From: an uncultured Porphyromonadaceae bacterium
GTDB taxonomy: Bacteria; Bacteroidota; Bacteroidia; Bacteroidales; Muribaculaceae
Reading direction: 5' to 3'
DNA: 45,334 nucleotides
NCBI GenBank assembly: GCA_947175495.1
Contig: CAMWNB010000015.1
Coordinates: forward strand, 1 to 45,334
Shown: piece by piece, positions 31,155 to 39,900 of the stretch
How positions within the stretch are numbered: position 1 is the stretch's first letter
How the letters are laid out: each line of letters begins with the position of its first letter
Notes under the pieces: model-generated
What the model was told of the DNA's origin: nothing
The model's database searches: none
The model's input: only the letters and a program-made list of their open reading frames with translations
Position numbers and translations under genes: made by a program

Positions 31155-34100
31155 TTAGAATGTCACCTGGAGACCGAACGAATAGGTGCGCATCATGGGC
31201 ACCGTGCGGCCGAAGCCGCCATTGCCGTCGTTAGCCACACCGCTGTAGCTCTGGGTGATTTCAGGGTCCATGCGATACTTCTTCACGCCGTTGTAGAGGT
31301 CGGCCAGATTGTCGGCCGAGAAGTATATGCGGGCGCGCTGGATAAGAGCCTTCTTGGTGATGTCGGCAGGCAGAGTGTAGCCGAATGTCAGCGACTTCAG
31401 GCGCAGGTAGGCCAGGTTCATCAGATAGCGGCTCTGAGGATAGAAGTTGGCGGTGCCTCGGCCGATGTTGCTGATAGTGCCGCTCACGGCGCCGGAGCCG
31501 TTGACCATGTTCGGATACATGTTGCTCTGGTCCACTTCGTAGCCCTTCACCGTGTAGGTGTGCGTGGTCTCGTCCACGTCCACGATGTAGCGGTTGTAGC
31601 TCTGCTGGTGTTCGAAGGTGCCGAGGTTCGAGGCAGCCATAGGAATCATCAGCGAGCCGGTAGCCCAGTAGTTGCGCTTGCCCACGCCCTGGAAGAACAG
31701 GTCGAGGTCGAAACCCTTCCAGGCGCCGCCCAGACGGAAGCTGTACTCATAGCGGGGAAGAGCGTTACCGATCACCTTGAGGTCGCCGTGGTCGTCGATC
31801 GTGCCCTTGCCGCCGTCAATGCTGCCGCTGTTGTCGAGGTCCTTGTACTTCACGTCGCCGGGGCCGTAGTGGAAGCCGTTCAGGTTCTCAAGACCGCTCT
31901 GGTCGGCAACGCCGGGAGCATAGTTCCACGAGCCGTCGGCATTCTGGCCGGTGAAATCGCTTTCCTCAAAATAGCGGTCGGTTTCGAAGCCCCAGATGTC
32001 GCCGTAGTACTGGCCTGCGGTGTAGCTGCTCGATTCGGGTGTGAACGTGTAGAGCAGGTTGTTGGGGTTGTTCCAGGCGGTCACCTTAGTGCGGGCGTCC
32101 GACAGGTTGAAGTTGGCATACACGTCAGCGTCGCCGAAGCTGTGGTTCCAGCCGATGCTCAGTTCCCAGCCGCGGGTGCGCAGGCTGCCTGCGTTGGTGT
32201 AGGGAGCGCTGGTGCCGAGCACGGAGGGCAGCACCTCGCCGGGAGCGAGCATGTCCTTCGTGTCGCGCTGATACCAGTCAAAGCCCACGGTCAGTGCGTT
32301 GTTGAAGAAGCCGAGGTCTACGCCCACGTCGGTCGTGATCACGCGCTCCCAGGTAAGGCTGCTGCTCACCAGAGTAGGCATGCCGGCCTCGCTCACCTTG
32401 TTGCCGCCCTGCAGCCAGTGCACGTTGGCAGCGGTGATGGGAGTGATGGTCGAGATGAACATATTGTTGCCCACAGCCTCGTTGCCGATGTGACCGTAGC
32501 TCGCACGGATCTTACCGTTGCTCCACCACGAAGTCAGAGGCTTGAAGAAATTCTCTTCCGAGAAACGCCAGCCTGCCGACACAGAGGGGAAGAACGCCCA
32601 CTGGTCAGCCGCAGGGAAGCGGCTCGAGCCGTCGAAGCGGCCGTTCACCTCCAGCAGGTAGCGGCCCTTGTAGTCGTAGTTCACACGGCCGAAGAAACCT
32701 GCCGTAGCGCGGTTGGTCTTATCAGCACTCGTGCTGTAGGTCGTGCCGTCAGTAAGGTTGAGGCTGGGCAGCGAATTGTCGAGCAGGCCCGAACGGCGCA
32801 CATAGAACATGTCGTAGCGCTCGCGCTCGGCCGTGCCGCCCACCATCACCTTCAGATTGTGGTCCTGTGCGAAAGTCTTGTCGTAGGTGGCAAACACGTT
32901 GATCGTGTACAGGTCGTTGCGGTAGCTCTGGCGGGTCGACGTAGTGGCCGACTGCGAGGGAGCCGTGTACAGCAGCCAGGGCGAAGTCGTCCAGTTGTTC
33001 CACACAGTGGCGGGAGTGTAAGCCGAGTAATAGCTCATGTTGCGCACGGCATAGGTGAAATCGGCCTGCAGCGTGAGACCCTTGATGATTTCAGCCTGCA
33101 GCCAGCCCTGCAGACGGGTCTGGTTCACGCGCGTTTCATCCTGGTGAGCGCCGTCGCGCAGACCCATTTCATTGCGGAAATAGTAAGGCAGGCCGTCATC
33201 GGCGGTCTTGTAGCCGTAGGTCTCGAAGAACGACGGGAAGCGCCACATGTACTGATAAGAGTTGCGCGTTCCGTTAGGCTCCTTGTACGAGCGGTTGAAA
33301 TAGCCCAGACGGCCGCCGGCCTTCAGCCACGGGAAAATCTGAGTCTGCACCGATGCGTTCACCATGTGGCGGCTCAGCTTCTCGGGATTGTAGCGCATCA
33401 GACCCTCCTTAGTGTCATAGCCGTAGCTGATGCGGTAGGCCGTCTTGCCGCTTGTGCCCTCGAGGCTGATGTTGTGCTTCTGCGAGGGAGCGGTCTGGAA
33501 CATAGTCTTGCCCGTGTTCCAGTCGGCGTAGCGCACCCACTGGCCGTTGTCCAGGATGGCATAGTCGCCCACATTGTCCCAGCTCTCGAAAGGCTGCAGC
33601 TCAACGGCGCTCGTGTACTGCTTGCCGCCATGCTGCTGCTGCCATGCCTTGGCATAGGGGATCACATCCCAGTAGTTCATGCCGAACACCTCGTACGACG
33701 GGCTGTTCGCACCGCGCGCAAAAGCCTGGAGCGCAGTCTCAAGGTCAGTCACCGTGTTGGCGAAGTTGGGATAGTACGAAGCGTTGCTCCATGCAAAGTT
33801 GTTCACGTATTTCACACTCACGTGGTCCTTGCTCTCGCCGCCCTTCGTCGTGATGAGAATCACACCGAACGCTGCGCGCGTACCGTAAACGGCTGCCGAT
33901 GCGGCATCCTTCAGCACGCTGATGTCGGCGATATCTTCCGGGTTAAGGTTCGACAGGTCGTCCACAGGCACTCCGTCCACCACGATCAGAGGATTCGAAG
34001 TCTGGTTGTTCGACAGCGTGCCCGTGCCGCGGATTTTGATAGAAGGAGTAGAGTTGAAGTCACCGTTCGTAGTGGTGATGGTCAGACCGGGCACAGCGCC

Positions 34101-34415
34101 CTGCAGCGCACGCGTCACATCCTGCACGGGACGGCTGTCCATCACGCGGGCCACGTCCACCGTGGCCACGGCGCCCGTAAGGTTCGCCTTTTTCTGTGTG
34201 CCGTAGCCCACGACCACGAGCTGGTCGAGCTGCTCCGTAGTCGGCTGGAGATACACGGTCATGCCGTTGGCAGCCGCCATTTCCTCCGACTTATAGCCCA
34301 CATAGCTGATTACAAGCTTAGTTCCGGGGGCAACTTTGATCACGAAGTTGCCGTCGAAGTTGGTAGTCACTGCATTGGACTTGACGCCCTTTTGCATTAC
34401 ACTTGCTCCTATCAC
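31155..34415 (-). CDS. SusC/RagA TonB-dependent receptor, 5'-truncated (silent copy of the switch)
   Basis: The open frame from GTG 34415 gives 1086 residues. Homology to the right-hand SusC continues upstream through VTILDENNDP to base 34442 and then stops dead; the frame ends at a TAG at 34497-34499. The start codon, signal peptide and about 40 further residues are missing. The rest is intact: carboxypeptidase-like domain (IGASVMQKGVKSNAVTTNFDG), VVVGYGTQKK, plug (NPLIVVDGVPV, ISVLKDAASAAVYGTRAAFG) and a complete beta-barrel ending in FGLQVTF. The breakpoint is the recombination core shared with the leader cassettes. Joining a cassette there restores the frame to 1136 residues. It is therefore a reserve gene rather than a decayed one. 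Confidence 0.93.
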   Translation of the reverse strand: MIGASVMQKGVKSNAVTTNFDGNFVIKVAPGTKLVISYVGYKSEEMAAANGMTVYLQPTTEQLDQLVVVGYGTQKKANLTGAVATVDVARVMDSRPVQDVTRALQGAVPGLTITTTNGDFNSTPSIKIRGTGTLSNNQTSNPLIVVDGVPVDDLSNLNPEDIADISVLKDAASAAVYGTRAAFGVILITTKGGESKDHVSVKYVNNFAWSNASYYPNFANTVTDLETALQAFARGANSPSYEVFGMNYWDVIPYAKAWQQQHGGKQYTSAVELQPFESWDNVGDYAILDNGQWVRYADWNTGKTMFQTAPSQKHNISLEGTSGKTAYRISYGYDTKEGLMRYNPEKLSRHMVNASVQTQIFPWLKAGGRLGYFNRSYKEPNGTRNSYQYMWRFPSFFETYGYKTADDGLPYYFRNEMGLRDGAHQDETRVNQTRLQGWLQAEIIKGLTLQADFTYAVRNMSYYSAYTPATVWNNWTTSPWLLYTAPSQSATTSTRQSYRNDLYTINVFATYDKTFAQDHNLKVMVGGTAERERYDMFYVRRSGLLDNSLPSLNLTDGTTYSTSADKTNRATAGFFGRVNYDYKGRYLLEVNGRFDGSSRFPAADQWAFFPSVSAGWRFSEENFFKPLTSWWSNGKIRASYGHIGNEAVGNNMFISTITPITAANVHWLQGGNKVSEAGMPTLVSSSLTWERVITTDVGVDLGFFNNALTVGFDWYQRDTKDMLAPGEVLPSVLGTSAPYTNAGSLRTRGWELSIGWNHSFGDADVYANFNLSDARTKVTAWNNPNNLLYTFTPESSSYTAGQYYGDIWGFETDRYFEESDFTGQNADGSWNYAPGVADQSGLENLNGFHYGPGDVKYKDLDNSGSIDGGKGTIDDHGDLKVIGNALPRYEYSFRLGGAWKGFDLDLFFQGVGKRNYWATGSLMIPMAASNLGTFEHQQSYNRYIVDVDETTHTYTVKGYEVDQSNMYPNMVNGSGAVSGTISNIGRGTANFYPQSRYLMNLAYLRLKSLTFGYTLPADITKKALIQRARIYFSADNLADLYNGVKKYRMDPEITQSYSGVANDGNGGFGRTVPMMRTYSFGLQVTF

Positions 34416-34425
34416 CGGGTCATTG

Positions 34426-34442
34426 TTCTCGTCGAGAATCGT
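34426..34442 (-). repeat. Recombination core at the silent SusC
   Basis: Read on the minus strand, this is ACGATTCTCGACGAGAA. The same 17 bp lie on the plus strand at 36495-36511, and the first 14 (15 with the preceding C) at the right SusC. It contains the near-palindrome TTCTCG-A-CGAGAA. Homology between the two SusC genes begins at this point. Confidence 0.85.
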
Positions 34443-34482
34443 GACCTTCTGTTGTAATATATTATATGTGTGGAAAAGCGCC

Positions 34483-34532
34483 CGGCGCGTCCGCTTCTAT
34501 GTGTCTGATTATGAAGGGCTGCGGACGCGCCG
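34483..34532 (-). terminator. Hairpin between recombinase and silent SusC
   Basis: A perfect 12-bp stem CGGCGCGTCCGC (34483-34494) pairs with 34521-34532 around a 26-base loop. On the minus strand it lies just past the recombinase stop and is followed by a short TTTT. It would limit read-through from the recombinase gene into the leaderless SusC. Because it is inside the invertible segment, it would always sit next to whichever SusC is off. Confidence 0.55.
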
Positions 34533-34566
34533 TGGCGCGGGGCGGCGTGGCGGGCCGGGTGTGGGG

Positions 34567-35814
34567 TCAGATGGTGTGTGTCTGCGGGAATGTCTGCATG
34601 ATGAGGTCGGCTTTGAGGCTGTCGTCGATGTTGCGGTAGCGGGCGAAGGATTTGCTGCCGTCCTTGTGGCCGGACATTGAGCTGATGAGGCTGGGGTCCT
34701 TGGCGGTGCGGTAGAGGTTGCCGATGAATGTGCGGCGTGCCATGTGGCTGGAGGCTACGTCGCATATGCGGCGGTGTCGCTCGGATAGTGTGACGGGGTC
34801 GAGCACGGTGACTATGCGTGTGATGCCGCAGCGTTCGAGGGCTGCCCGGATGTAGCGGTTGTAGCGTGCGGGGGTGAGGCATGGAAGAAGGCGTCCGCGG
34901 GGGTCGCGCCCGGCGAGGCTGCGGACGATTGCGAGCGCGAGCGGATGCAATGGCACGCGCACTGCCTCGGGGCGTGCGTTGCGTGTCTTCTGGGCGACGT
35001 ATTCGAGTGTGCCTTCGTGCACGCAGTGGGGGCGCAGGCGCTGCAGGTCGGAGAGGCGCACGCCGGTGAGGCACTGGAACACGAACACATGGCGCTGCTC
35101 GGAGAGGCGGGGAGCGGCCGACATGTCGGCATCGGAGAGGGCGCGCAGTTCGGCGGCGGAGAGGAAGAACGGGGTGCCGTAGAGCTCGCCCTGCGATGCG
35201 ATGGGCCGCGGTTCGAAGCCGAGGCTTGCCGCGGCATAGCGCAGGACGGTGCGGAGGCGGGACACGATGGAGCATAGGGTGTTGTGGCCTCGCGGGCGGG
35301 TGCCGTTGCCGGTAGTGTGTTCTTCGGAAAGAAACCTCACGAAGCGGTCGACCATGGCAGCGTTCCAGCATTCGGGCTGGGCGGGGTGGCCGCAGCTGCG
35401 CTCGAAGCGTGCAAGCATGCGTGCGAGTGTGGCGTACTGGCGCGAGCGCGATTCCGAGAGGCTCCGGGTGGAGGCGTAGGCCTCGGCATAGGCGGAGAGC
35501 CCGCGGCCGAGGCATGAGGCGGAGAGTCCGCAGCGTTCGCGCACATATGCGGCTGTGAGCATTTCCCGCGGGGTGGCTGCGCACAGTTCGTAGATTTTTG
35601 TCTCGAGGGCTGCGAGCCGTCCGGCTGCCCGCGAGCATGCGAGCGTGTCGTGGCCTGCTGCCGAGATTGTGCCGTCGGCGTGCCACCATGAGTCGGGCAC
35701 ATGGATGCCGGACTTGAGCCGGTGTTGCCTGTAGTGGTCGATTGTGAGCCGCAGCATCACTTGCCGGCGTCCGGCATAGTCGCGTTTCCTGGATAGCGAT
35801 CGGGTGATTTTCAT
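34567..35814 (-). CDS. Tyrosine site-specific recombinase (putative DNA invertase)
   Basis: This 415-residue phage-integrase-type recombinase has an Arm-DNA-binding-like N-terminus (about 1-95), a SAM-like core-binding domain (about 105-200) and the catalytic domain (about 215-410). The full catalytic set is visible: Arg253 in TGVRLSDL, Lys276 in AQKTRN, His357 and Arg360 in SSHMARRTF, His383 in MSGHKDGSK, and nucleophile Tyr393 in FARYRNID. It resembles Bacteroides integrases that flip phase-variable loci. It lies inside the segment bounded by the inverted cores, so inversion would reverse its own orientation. No other phage or transposon genes are nearby, favouring a dedicated invertase. 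It probably acts on the 17-bp core. Confidence 0.93.
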   Translation of the reverse strand: MKITRSLSRKRDYAGRRQVMLRLTIDHYRQHRLKSGIHVPDSWWHADGTISAAGHDTLACSRAAGRLAALETKIYELCAATPREMLTAAYVRERCGLSASCLGRGLSAYAEAYASTRSLSESRSRQYATLARMLARFERSCGHPAQPECWNAAMVDRFVRFLSEEHTTGNGTRPRGHNTLCSIVSRLRTVLRYAAASLGFEPRPIASQGELYGTPFFLSAAELRALSDADMSAAPRLSEQRHVFVFQCLTGVRLSDLQRLRPHCVHEGTLEYVAQKTRNARPEAVRVPLHPLALAIVRSLAGRDPRGRLLPCLTPARYNRYIRAALERCGITRIVTVLDPVTLSERHRRICDVASSHMARRTFIGNLYRTAKDPSLISSMSGHKDGSKSFARYRNIDDSLKADLIMQTFPQTHTI

Positions 35815-35865
35815 AAGTCGGAGATGAATTGGTTTATTTTGTGTGTGCCGTGTGCGGCGGCCTCT

Positions 35866-35898
35866 GTCTGCAAAATGTCTGCAAGATATTTTTGCAGA
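35866..35898. repeat. Three TCTGCAA motifs, two direct and one inverted
   Basis: GTCTGCAA occurs at 35866-35873 and 35877-35884, and the inverted form TTGCAGA at 35892-35898. TCTGCAAAA (35867-35875) is the exact inverse of 35890-35898. The cluster is about 52 bases upstream of the recombinase start. It may be its operator or an accessory binding site for recombination. Confidence 0.6.
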
Positions 35899-35946
35899 TT
35901 TAAGTCATTTTTTCTTTCAAAATGTGAATATATCCGAAATTATTGT

Positions 35947-35954
35947 TAACTTTG
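35947..35954 (+). promoter_or_regulatory. Promoter-like box 0, TAACTTTG
   Basis: This is a perfect match to TAnnTTTG, preceded by an AT-rich tract with TTTCAAAA like those before the two SusC promoters. It may be the remnant of a third cassette promoter. No gene directly follows. Confidence 0.4.
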
Positions 35955-36160
35955 CAATTGCTAAACCTAATATTCGCTTATTTTTCACCTTCTTATGCAA
36001 TCTGATTTCAGCTTAAACGCCTGTGTGGCTGCGACGCATGTTGCGGCATATGGGTCGTGCCGGCGCCCTGTTTTGTCCGGAACGGGTGTTTTTGCAATGA
36101 GCCCGGTGTTTAGTATAGTTAAAATACTTAAAATTATTTTTTCATTTCAAAATATTATTT

Positions 36161-36168
36161 TAAATTTG
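36161..36168 (+). promoter_or_regulatory. Promoter -7 box of leader cassette 1, TAAATTTG
   Basis: This matches TAnnTTTG within an AT-rich stretch (36115-36168) that aligns with the cassette 2 promoter, including GTTAAAATAC and TTTCAAAA. The ATG lies about 200 bases downstream, implying a long 5' leader. Confidence 0.65.
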
Positions 36169-36290
36169 GGTCGTGTTACTCCGCACAATTGCGGCGTGAC
36201 CAACGAGCCATATACTGATGCTCTGAGAAAGGACGCATTAATCAAGTTACTAATACCATACACAAAGACAAAACAGACACTCATCCTATT

Positions 36291-36511
36291 CCTTAAATCT
36301 TAGACCCGAAGAGCCGGAGGCCCTCCGGTTCTGACCAACCAAAAACGACAAAACCACCAATAACTATTAATATGAGAAAACATCTGTTTGTGACCCTGCT
36401 TCTGACGTGCGGCCTGCCGTTCGGCTACAGCTTCTCAGCCTACGCCGAGCCCGTTCCGCAGACTCAGAACCAGAACGTCGCCACAATCACCGGTACGATT
36501 CTCGACGAGAA
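36291..36511 (+). repeat. Leader cassette 1 (direct repeat copy 1)
   Basis: This 221-bp stretch carries a leader hairpin (36311-36331, stem GAGCCGGAG), the ATG at 36372, the SusC signal peptide and the recombination core at its right end. It is nearly identical to 36761-36978, displaced by exactly 470 bp, with only a few mismatches. Similarity continues more weakly upstream to the promoter. Confidence 0.93.
36495..36511 (+). repeat. Recombination core in cassette 1
   Basis: ACGATTCTCGACGAGAA is identical over 17 bp, in inverted orientation, to 34426-34442. Family-like coding ends here. It includes the exact TTCTCG-A-CGAGAA near-palindrome. Confidence 0.85.
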
Positions 36512-36627
36512 AAGCAACATCCCCGACACCGGCGAAACAGCGACTTTCAGCTGCACGGCAAGCGGACCGGCAGCGCAAACAGTTGTTAAAATACCTGAAA
36601 AAGTTTTTCCATTTCAAAAATATATTT

Positions 36628-36635
36628 TAACTTTG
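36628..36635 (+). promoter_or_regulatory. Promoter -7 box of leader cassette 2, TAACTTTG (active SusC)
   Basis: This is a perfect TAnnTTTG box, with a T-rich element (GTTTTT, 36603-36608) about 20 bp upstream in the -33 position. The SusC ATG is about 200 bases downstream. It lies to the right of the cassette 1 core, so inversion at core 1 would leave it in place. Confidence 0.7.
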
Positions 36636-36760
36636 AATCGCACAACTCACACTAAGAGCGGTGCGAACATCAAGCCAAGCCAAAAGGCGCTGAAAAACAG
36701 ACATTTAATTAAATCATCAATACCATTCGCAAAACAAAAACAACAGACATTCATCTCACA

Positions 36761-36978
36761 CCTTAAATCTTAGACCCGAAGAGCCGGAGGCCCTCCGGTT
36801 CTGACCAACCAAAAACGACAAAACCACCAATAACTATTAATATGAGAAAACATCTGTTTGTGACCCTGCTTCTGACGTGCGGCCTGCCGTTCGGCTACAG
36901 CTTCTCAGCCTACGCCGAGCCCGTTCCGCAGACTCAGAGCCAGAACGTCGCCACAATCACCGGCACGATTCTCGACGA
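36761..36978 (+). repeat. Leader cassette 2 (direct repeat copy 2)
   Basis: This repeats cassette 1 with a 470-bp offset and contains the same leader hairpin at 36781-36801. It carries the start of the complete SusC. The core here (36964-36978) reads CACGATTCTCGACGA and differs from cassette 1 just after this point. Confidence 0.93.
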
Positions 36979-39900
36979 AAACAACGAGCCAGTGATAGGT
37001 GCAAGTGTAATGCAAAAAGGCGTAAAAGCCAACGCAGTGACCACCAATTTCGATGGCAACTTCGTCATCAAAGTAGCCCCGGGCACCAAGCTCGTAATCA
37101 GTTATGTAGGCTATAAATCCGAAGAGATGGCCGCCGCCAACGGCATGACCGTCTACCTCCAGCCCACCACCGAGCAGCTCGACCAGCTCGTAGTCGTAGG
37201 CTACGGCACACAGAAAAAAGCCAACCTCACAGGCGCCGTCGCCACCGTCGACGTTGCCCGCGTAATGGACAGCCGTCCCGTACAGGACGTCACCAAAGCC
37301 CTTCAGGGCGCCGTACCCGGCCTCACCATCACAACAGGCAACGGCGGCATCAACTCCGACGCCACAATCCGAATCCGCGGCGTCGGAACACTCACCAACG
37401 GACAAGCATCCGACCCCCTCATCGTCGTTGACGGTGTGCCCGTCGACAACCTCAACTTCGTCGACCCCGACGACATCGCCGACATCTCAGTCCTCAAAGA
37501 CGCAGCTTCCAGCGCCGTTTACGGCGCACGCGCAGCATTCGGCGTCGTCCTCATCACCACCAAGGGAGCCAACAAAAAAGACAAAGTCAGCGTCTCCTAC
37601 AGCAACAACTTCGCATGGAGCGCACCCACGACAATGCCCGACTTCGCCTACGCAGCCGACGACGTCCTCGGATCTCTGCAGGCCTACTACCGCAACTCCG
37701 GCACCAACAAGACCGTCGTAGGCGACATGTACTATGCCGACATCCTCCCCTACCTCGAAACATGGCAGCAGCAGCACGGAGGCAAACGCTACGACAGCTA
37801 CGTGCAGCTCCAGCCATACCAGGATGAAAACAACATCGGCGATTACCGCGTATTCGACGACGGCTCATGGTTCCGCTACGCCGACTGGGACATCAACAAG
37901 ACCCTCTACAACAGCGCAGCACCCTCACAGAAGCACAACATCAGCCTCGAAGGCACAAGCGGCAAAACACAATACCGCCTCTCCTTCGGCTACGACAGCA
38001 AGCAGAGCCTCATGCGCTACAACCCCGAGAAGATGCACCGCTACATGGCCAACGCAAATATCTCCACCGAGATCACAAGCTGGCTCAAGGCAGGCACACG
38101 ACTCAGCTTCACTCAGCGCGAGTACACCGAACCCAACACCCCCAGCAACTTCCTCCAGTACGCATGGCGATGGGCTCCGTTCGTGTCTGCATGGGGCTAC
38201 ATTCCCGACCCCACAACAGGCGAGGAAGTGCCCTTCCGCAACACACTTAGCGAGCGACTCCTCGCTCCCACCGACAAGACCGTAAGCCGCCAGTCGCGCC
38301 TCCAGGCATGGGCACAGGCCGAAATCATCAAAGGACTCACCCTCCAGGCCGACTTCACATACGACTTCCGCACCGTCGACACCCACGCATCATGGCTCAC
38401 ACAGACCACATGGGACTGGGGCGGCCAGGCATGGGCCACATACACATGGCCCTCTGCAGGACAGAGCCGCACACGTGCCTACCAGACCAAGAACGACATG
38501 GACCGCTGGACAACCAACGTCTTCGCAACTTACGCCAAGACTTTCGCCCAGGACCACAACCTCAAGGTAATGGCCGGCTTCTCCGCCGAACAGATGCGCT
38601 ACGACAACCTCTCCGCAGGCCGCTACGGCCTCGTTGACTTCAACCTCCCCGAAATCAACCTCACCAACGGCAGCGAAGCATCCGACTACATCGTCACCGG
38701 CGGCTCCGGCCACCGCGCAACCGCAGGCTTCTTCGGACGCGTCAACTACGACTACAAAGGACGCTACCTCTTCGAAGCAAACGGACGCTACGACGGCTCC
38801 ACACGATTCCCCGCACACAAGCAATGGGCATTCTTCCCCTCATTCTCCGCAGGATGGCGCTTCTCCGAAGAAGACTTCTTCAAGCCCGTCACCAACTGGT
38901 GGAGCAACGGTAAACTCCGCGCAAGCTACGGCCACCTCGGCAACGAAAACCTCGCCGACAACCAGTTCATCTCCACCATCACACTCGGCAACAAGAACGT
39001 AAACTGGCTCAACGCCAGCGGAACACCCATCAACGGCGCATCCATGCCCACACTCGTAAGCTCCACGCTCACTTGGGAACGCGTCATCACAACCGACGTC
39101 GGCATCGATCTCGGATTCTTCAACAACAGCCTCAACGTCACATTCGACTGGTACCAGCGCGACACCAAAGACATGCTCGCCCCGGGCATGCCCCTGCCCT
39201 CGACCCTCGGCGCATCATCGCCCCTCGAGAACGCAGGCAACATGCGCACCAACGGCTGGGAACTCGCCGTCAGCTACAACAAGAGCTTCGGCGACTGGGA
39301 CATCTGGGCCACAGCAACCATCGGCGACGCACGAAGCAAAGTCACCAAATGGGCCAGCAACGAACACAAGACCCTATACTCATGGTACTACGGCGCCACA
39401 GGCTACCGCTTCTACGAAGGACAGACCTTCGGCGACATCTGGGGCTTCGAGTACGACCGCTACTTCGAAGAATCCGACTTCTCCGGCAAAGTCCTCGACC
39501 CCGAAACCGGCGAATGGACCGGCGCATGGAACTACGCCAACGGCGTAGCCAACCAGGACGCCCTCGACTTCGGCAACTTCCACTTCGGCCCCGGCGACGT
39601 CAAGTTCAAAGACCTCAACGGCGACGGAGTCATCAACAACGGCGACCCCGACATGGTCGACGAAAACGGCAACAAGATTCCCGTCGGAACAATGCGCAAC
39701 CACGGCGACCTCAAAGTCATCGGCAACGCACTTCCACGATATGAGTACGGACTCCGCATCGGCGCCGCTTGGAAAGGATTCGACATCGACCTCTTCTTCC
39801 AGGGCATCGGCAAGCGTAACATGTGGCAGGTATCCAACTTCGTGATGCCCTTCGCACAGGCCAACTCCGGACTCTTCACCCACCAGCTCAGCTACAACTC

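Larger units (their letters stand above)
35815..36371. other. Switch control region between recombinase and leader cassette 1
   Basis: This 557-bp AT-rich region holds the TCTGCAA repeats, two rightward TAnnTTTG boxes and the first half of cassette 1. An open frame at 35995-36303 (102 codons) lies here; its 3' part is simply the cassette leader and it has no recognisable homologue, so I do not call it a gene. Confidence 0.6.
36372..36773 (+). pseudogene. Orphan SusC leader: signal peptide and first residues only
   Basis: The first 46 residues (MRKHLFVTLLLT..., through TITGTILDE) equal those of the complete SusC at 36842 except for Asn in place of Ser at position 33. After the core the reading frame leaves the family (KSNIPDTGETATF...) and runs through the promoter of cassette 2 to a TAG at 36773. 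The 133-codon frame is thus not a real receptor. It is best read as a spare start: promoter, leader and secretion signal waiting to be joined to another SusC body. If translated it would release a short exported peptide. Confidence 0.85.

Noticed and set aside
31155-34415. Left SusC as an ordinary decayed pseudogene
   Set aside because: The frame is open throughout, the C-terminus is intact, and the truncation point coincides with the inverted recombination core, which fits a reserve gene better.
31560-34457. 965-codon open frame on the plus strand
   Set aside because: It is antisense to the left SusC, whose plug and barrel motifs are unambiguous.
34567-35814. Recombinase as part of a prophage or conjugative transposon
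   Set aside because: No phage, tra, mob or excisionase genes and no tRNA attachment site were seen nearby, and it sits between matched inverted cores.
35995-36303. 102-codon open frame with an ending similar to that of the orphan leader frame
   Set aside because: The shared last ~22 codons come from the homologous 5' leaders. No start codon is conserved between the two copies, so a conserved upstream peptide is unlikely.
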